From Fennellomyces sp. T-0311 (Eukaryota; Mucoromycota; Mucoromycetes; Mucorales; Lichtheimiaceae): a stretch of 64,000 nucleotides of DNA. The stretch is taken from NCBI GenBank assembly GCA_025266875.1, contig JALLLT010000014.1, positions 186,001 to 250,000 on the forward strand. Direction: 5' to 3'. The notes beneath the pieces were generated by a model that saw only the letters and a program-made list of their open reading frames with translations, was not told where the DNA came from and did not search any database. Shown piece after piece: positions 61,037-64,000 of this stretch; position 1 is the stretch's first letter, and every line of letters begins with the position of its first letter. The translations under genes and the position numbers were made by a program.

Positions 61037-63007
61037 ATGATCAACGATCCAGAAATTCCCTATGATCGTGAGTTTGATACGCCGGAAGAAGAGGACTGGC
61101 GAGATCTTCGGATTGTCGCATACAATTCCCACACTGAACTATATAACAGCAGTCAGCGGCAACTCCCCGATGACAACTGGTTGTTCCCGCCAGAATTCAC
61201 TGTGGAAGCCGTGCTGGGTATAAACCACAGGAAGCTCAACGAGATTCGGCGAGACACAAGCGCGTCTCTTCAATTCAATGAGCCGTTGCGCCAAATCGAC
61301 ATTTGGGGGGATCGTGATTCGGTTAAGCGTGCACGTCATATGCTGGATCTAATCGTCGAGCGATTACAGCAACACAGCGATGCGACGAAGCCAAAGAGTC
61401 GAAAGTGGGGTAAAGCCGATCGAAAGTTGACCAAGAAAGAGCAGAAACGCGCAAATCGAAAGTTGGCTCAGCAGATGGAAAATCTCAACTATCGGCAATA
61501 TCCCGACGAGCCATTCCAGTACAAGGCAATCGTGCCGTTTCCAGACAAATCGATTCCTCCTAGGACCATCTTTGGCTCACGAAACGAATACCTGAACAGG
61601 TTGTGCGCCGAGTGCAAATGCTATATGCGCTACAACGAGTCGATGAATGTGGTCGAACTTACTCACAATATCGAAGCCTCCGTTATAAAAGCCGCTGAAC
61701 GCATGCGTAACTGGTACCTTAGCGTATGTCGCACCCCATCAACCAGCGTGGTGCACATTTTGAAGCAGCCCAGCAACAACATGGTTGTCCAGTTCCGCGC
61801 ACTTCCGCCAGATTTCACTGTACTTCGATACGCATCGCCAGCACAAGAGCAAAAAACCCGGCGTCATGGCCGCCTTTTGGAAGGATTGACCACGGGCATC
61901 ATCATCGACCAAATCTATGACGATATGGATTCGACCAACGCAGATTACGACCTCGATCAACGCAGTATTAGCAGTGAACTCTCCAACGAAATCAAGGAAT
62001 TGGACGAGGCCAACGCCAAGAAAATGAAGACTGCACTGGAAGTCGGTTTGGAAAGCATCCGCTTGATGAAATGGGATATTAGAATGAAGCTTTACTTTGG
62101 TCACGTCGTGGTAACGCAATATCCTCGAAACAACACGCCACGCACTCTAGAGCACTTTGTCAACAAAACTCTTGCAAGCAAGAACTTTACCACAAAATTC
62201 GCTCCGTCGATCGCCGAAAGAATTGAAGATCTTGAGGACGTGTTCGCATGGCTAACACACCATTGTACCGAGTATACCTATTCGCCAAATACCAGCTACA
62301 TCATTGAGGCACGCCAGTCTCCATCGCTAGTTGAGAAGATATCAGAAAATCGCCAGACCTTGCATAGGAAGCTAGTCAAGGACCACGAGCAATGGAACAC
62401 AACACTTATTGTCAATTTTACATCGGAAAAGCGAGTTGGTGTATGGCGCTGTCTTGTGGAACAGCTGGATATTACTACAATACAAAGTGCTGATTTGCAG
62501 GACGACTACGATTGGGAACTGAAATTGCAGCGTGCAGTCAATATGTCCAAAGATGAGACGCGCAGTAGCACTCCACATGGCCTATTTGTCGATAATCTCG
62601 AATTGAACCAGGAATCTGATCGGCTTGTATACTTACCAAACTGTCTATGCTATAGCCCGCAATTGATCACGCAAAAGAAAAAATGGATCTATGCGTACAC
62701 AGATGATTGGACCATCGAGCTCATACGGGATGAGATATGGGACATCAATCTCTTGAATATCCCCCCTGGGCGTCATTATCTTCCTGTTGACTTGTCAATG
62801 TACGAGCCGCAACGTACTATCTTCAGACTTGCAATGTATCGTGAGCAATGGAAGTCCCGTTTGTCGGAAAACGCGATGCTTGAGCTCGGTGAAGCGCCTT
62901 CATGGACACCAACAATCTTTCTGAAAAACCCCAACGATGAAAAAGAAACACTTGAAAGCATAGTTGATGCTGCGCAAACAGTGAAAAGAGCCTTGAATCA
63001 AAAATAA
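61037..63007 (+). CDS. Large KH-like, probably RNA-binding protein (DUF7905-like)
   Basis: A single exon encodes 656 aa. Residues about 55-110 read like a KH or KH-like fold (FTVEAVLGINHRKLNEI, IDIWGDRDSVKRARHMLDLI), followed by a basic linker (SRKWGKADRKLTKKEQKRAN). The rest is globular without further motif that I can name; the overall layout recalls fungal proteins with DUF7905, an assignment made from memory of the layout only. No signal peptide or membrane segment. It is divergent from the F-box gene with 760 bases between. Function unknown; RNA binding is inferred from the KH-like segment. Confidence 0.65.
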   Translation: MINDPEIPYDREFDTPEEEDWRDLRIVAYNSHTELYNSSQRQLPDDNWLFPPEFTVEAVLGINHRKLNEIRRDTSASLQFNEPLRQIDIWGDRDSVKRARHMLDLIVERLQQHSDATKPKSRKWGKADRKLTKKEQKRANRKLAQQMENLNYRQYPDEPFQYKAIVPFPDKSIPPRTIFGSRNEYLNRLCAECKCYMRYNESMNVVELTHNIEASVIKAAERMRNWYLSVCRTPSTSVVHILKQPSNNMVVQFRALPPDFTVLRYASPAQEQKTRRHGRLLEGLTTGIIIDQIYDDMDSTNADYDLDQRSISSELSNEIKELDEANAKKMKTALEVGLESIRLMKWDIRMKLYFGHVVVTQYPRNNTPRTLEHFVNKTLASKNFTTKFAPSIAERIEDLEDVFAWLTHHCTEYTYSPNTSYIIEARQSPSLVEKISENRQTLHRKLVKDHEQWNTTLIVNFTSEKRVGVWRCLVEQLDITTIQSADLQDDYDWELKLQRAVNMSKDETRSSTPHGLFVDNLELNQESDRLVYLPNCLCYSPQLITQKKKWIYAYTDDWTIELIRDEIWDINLLNIPPGRHYLPVDLSMYEPQRTIFRLAMYREQWKSRLSENAMLELGEAPSWTPTIFLKNPNDEKETLESIVDAAQTVKRALNQK

Positions 63008-63646
63008 CCAATGTAGTTGCTCGTCCCGTTTTTTTTTCAACATAGTTATTTGATTGTACAGGCCTATGGACACTCTTCGATATTTTATATTTTTTCTATC
63101 ATTAAAGAGATCTTGCAGTATCATACAGTTCCAATGTACGTAAAACGAAGTAGGTAAATCATTTCCTTAATATCTTGATCGTTTACCGTTGTCATTTCTG
63201 CTTTCATCATGTTCTTTAGCACTTTATCCAGTGTTACACAAACCTATCCGGCCCTTATACGACCATATTCATATGTAGACGGTCCTCATTCCGCAAAAGC
63301 TCAGTTACCGAGGACTCAAGATAGTATACGGTTTGGATTTAAAAAGGCTCTGCATCTTTGAAACGTGTTATTGCTACGAGTTGGATAGAATCGAATAATA
63401 CAGTGTTTTGGTGGACAGAACTGAGCATACACAACGAGAAACATTAACAGGTGGACTTTTTTTACGGTCAGCATGCTCAATTAAAAACATAAATAATATT
63501 AACGTTGACATTGGCGGCTGTCATAGAAACAAGTATACAATTATCAAAAAAACGCGTGCGATGGCGTTTAAAGTGACTGGTTCCCAAAGAATTTTGGGCG
63601 AGAATCAAGTTTCCTGCTTACCTTTACTTGATACATTCCCGACGCC
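63008..63646. other. Intergenic, no gene seen
   Basis: T-rich stretch downstream of the KH-like gene. An open frame at 63408-63749 overlaps the RPB8 start in another frame and is not supported. Confidence 0.5.
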
Positions 63647-64000
63647 ATGGCCGAAGAGAATCTGTTATTCCAAGACATTTTCGATATTAAGGACATTGAT
63701 CCCAATGGAAAGCGATTTGATCGTGGTATGCTTCGAATTGAAAATATAGGTTTAGAAAGGAGTCAACTAAAGAAAAGGTCGATCGTAAAGTGTCCCGCTT
63801 GGTAGCTCGATCAGAGAACTATGAAATGGATCTCCAACTCGATTACAATGCCGAGATCTACCCTCTTCAGATTGCAGACAAGTTTTCTTTGGTGTTGGCC
63901 TCGTCGCTTTCTTTGGAGGCCGTACAACCTGCCACGAATGCCGATGGATCGGAAAAGCGCGAAAGCTGGCGCGAACGTGCGCCTGGAGAACGTGACTTGA
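63647..64000 (+). CDS. RPB8: RNA polymerase I/II/III subunit RPABC3 (Rpb8), 5' part
   Basis: Exon 1 is 63647-63725 (MAEENLLFQDIFDIKDIDPN to FDR), exon 2 starts at 63791 (VSRLVARSENYEMDLQLDYN) and runs off the window. The segments F.DIFD.KDIDP.GK.FDRVSRL, D....IYP, DKF.LV.ASSL are diagnostic of Rpb8, the small OB-fold subunit shared by all three nuclear RNA polymerases. The intron donor GTATGC and the acceptor GTAAAG at 63790 keep the frame in phase 1. The loop after SSLSLEAV is slightly longer than in animal Rpb8. Confidence 0.92.

Noticed and set aside
63408..63749. 113-codon plus-strand frame
   Set aside because: Its second half is the RPB8 first exon read in the wrong frame; the first half is low-complexity AT-rich sequence.
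1..64000. CRISPR arrays, rRNA, snRNA or bacterial-type operons
   Set aside because: Looked for and not seen; the window has eukaryotic gene structure throughout.

Overview
The window looks like nuclear DNA of an early-diverging filamentous fungus, most likely Mucoromycota (Mucorales). Genes carry many GT-AG introns of about 50-60 bases, intergenic DNA is AT-rich with long T runs, and the gene set is eukaryotic: an oxysterol-binding protein, a Mid1 calcium-channel subunit, a p24 cargo receptor, a KIN1-type kinase, a P450 and RPB8. All exon limits were read by eye from splice consensus and frame, so single-base errors are possible.

Region 1 (1-24.5 kb) is a head-to-tail array of paralogues with the order TPR repeats, F-box, leucine-rich repeats, the architecture known from yeast Dia2 and fission yeast Pof3 (SCF ubiquitin-ligase substrate receptors). 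It holds one copy cut by the window edge, seven full-length copies (677-736 aa) and two pseudogenes. Every full copy has one intron at the same place and phase, between the F-box part and the LRR part. One unrelated six-exon gene (12.4-13.9 kb) sits inside the array and encodes a degenerate RNase H-like fold with a disordered basic tail.

Region 2 (25-35.4 kb) is compact housekeeping DNA: an AhpD-like protein, an ORP lipid-transfer protein, a WD40/DUF2415 protein, Mid1, an Erv25-type p24 protein and a class V aminotransferase-fold enzyme. The last two converge so tightly that their stop codons share one CTAG.

Region 3 (36.4-46.8 kb) is a second tandem family: secreted proteins resembling choice-of-anchor A proteins. 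It has one dead copy, one intact long copy with Thr-rich stalk and Lys-rich tail, one frameshifted copy and one short copy. Three copies share an approximately 83-bp promoter block. A tyrosine-recombinase fragment lies between the first two.

Region 4 (47.9-51 kb) is a graveyard: a decayed F-box/TPR gene followed by a decayed second copy of the RNase H-like gene.

Region 5 (52.4-64 kb) has a KIN1-like kinase, a P450 pseudogene interrupted by a 172-bp MITE with TA target duplication, a divergent TPR/F-box/LRR gene on the opposite strand, a large KH-like protein and the start of RPB8. The most notable points are the recent MITE insertion in the P450, the RNase H-like pair tied to the F-box family, and the two expanding tandem families.
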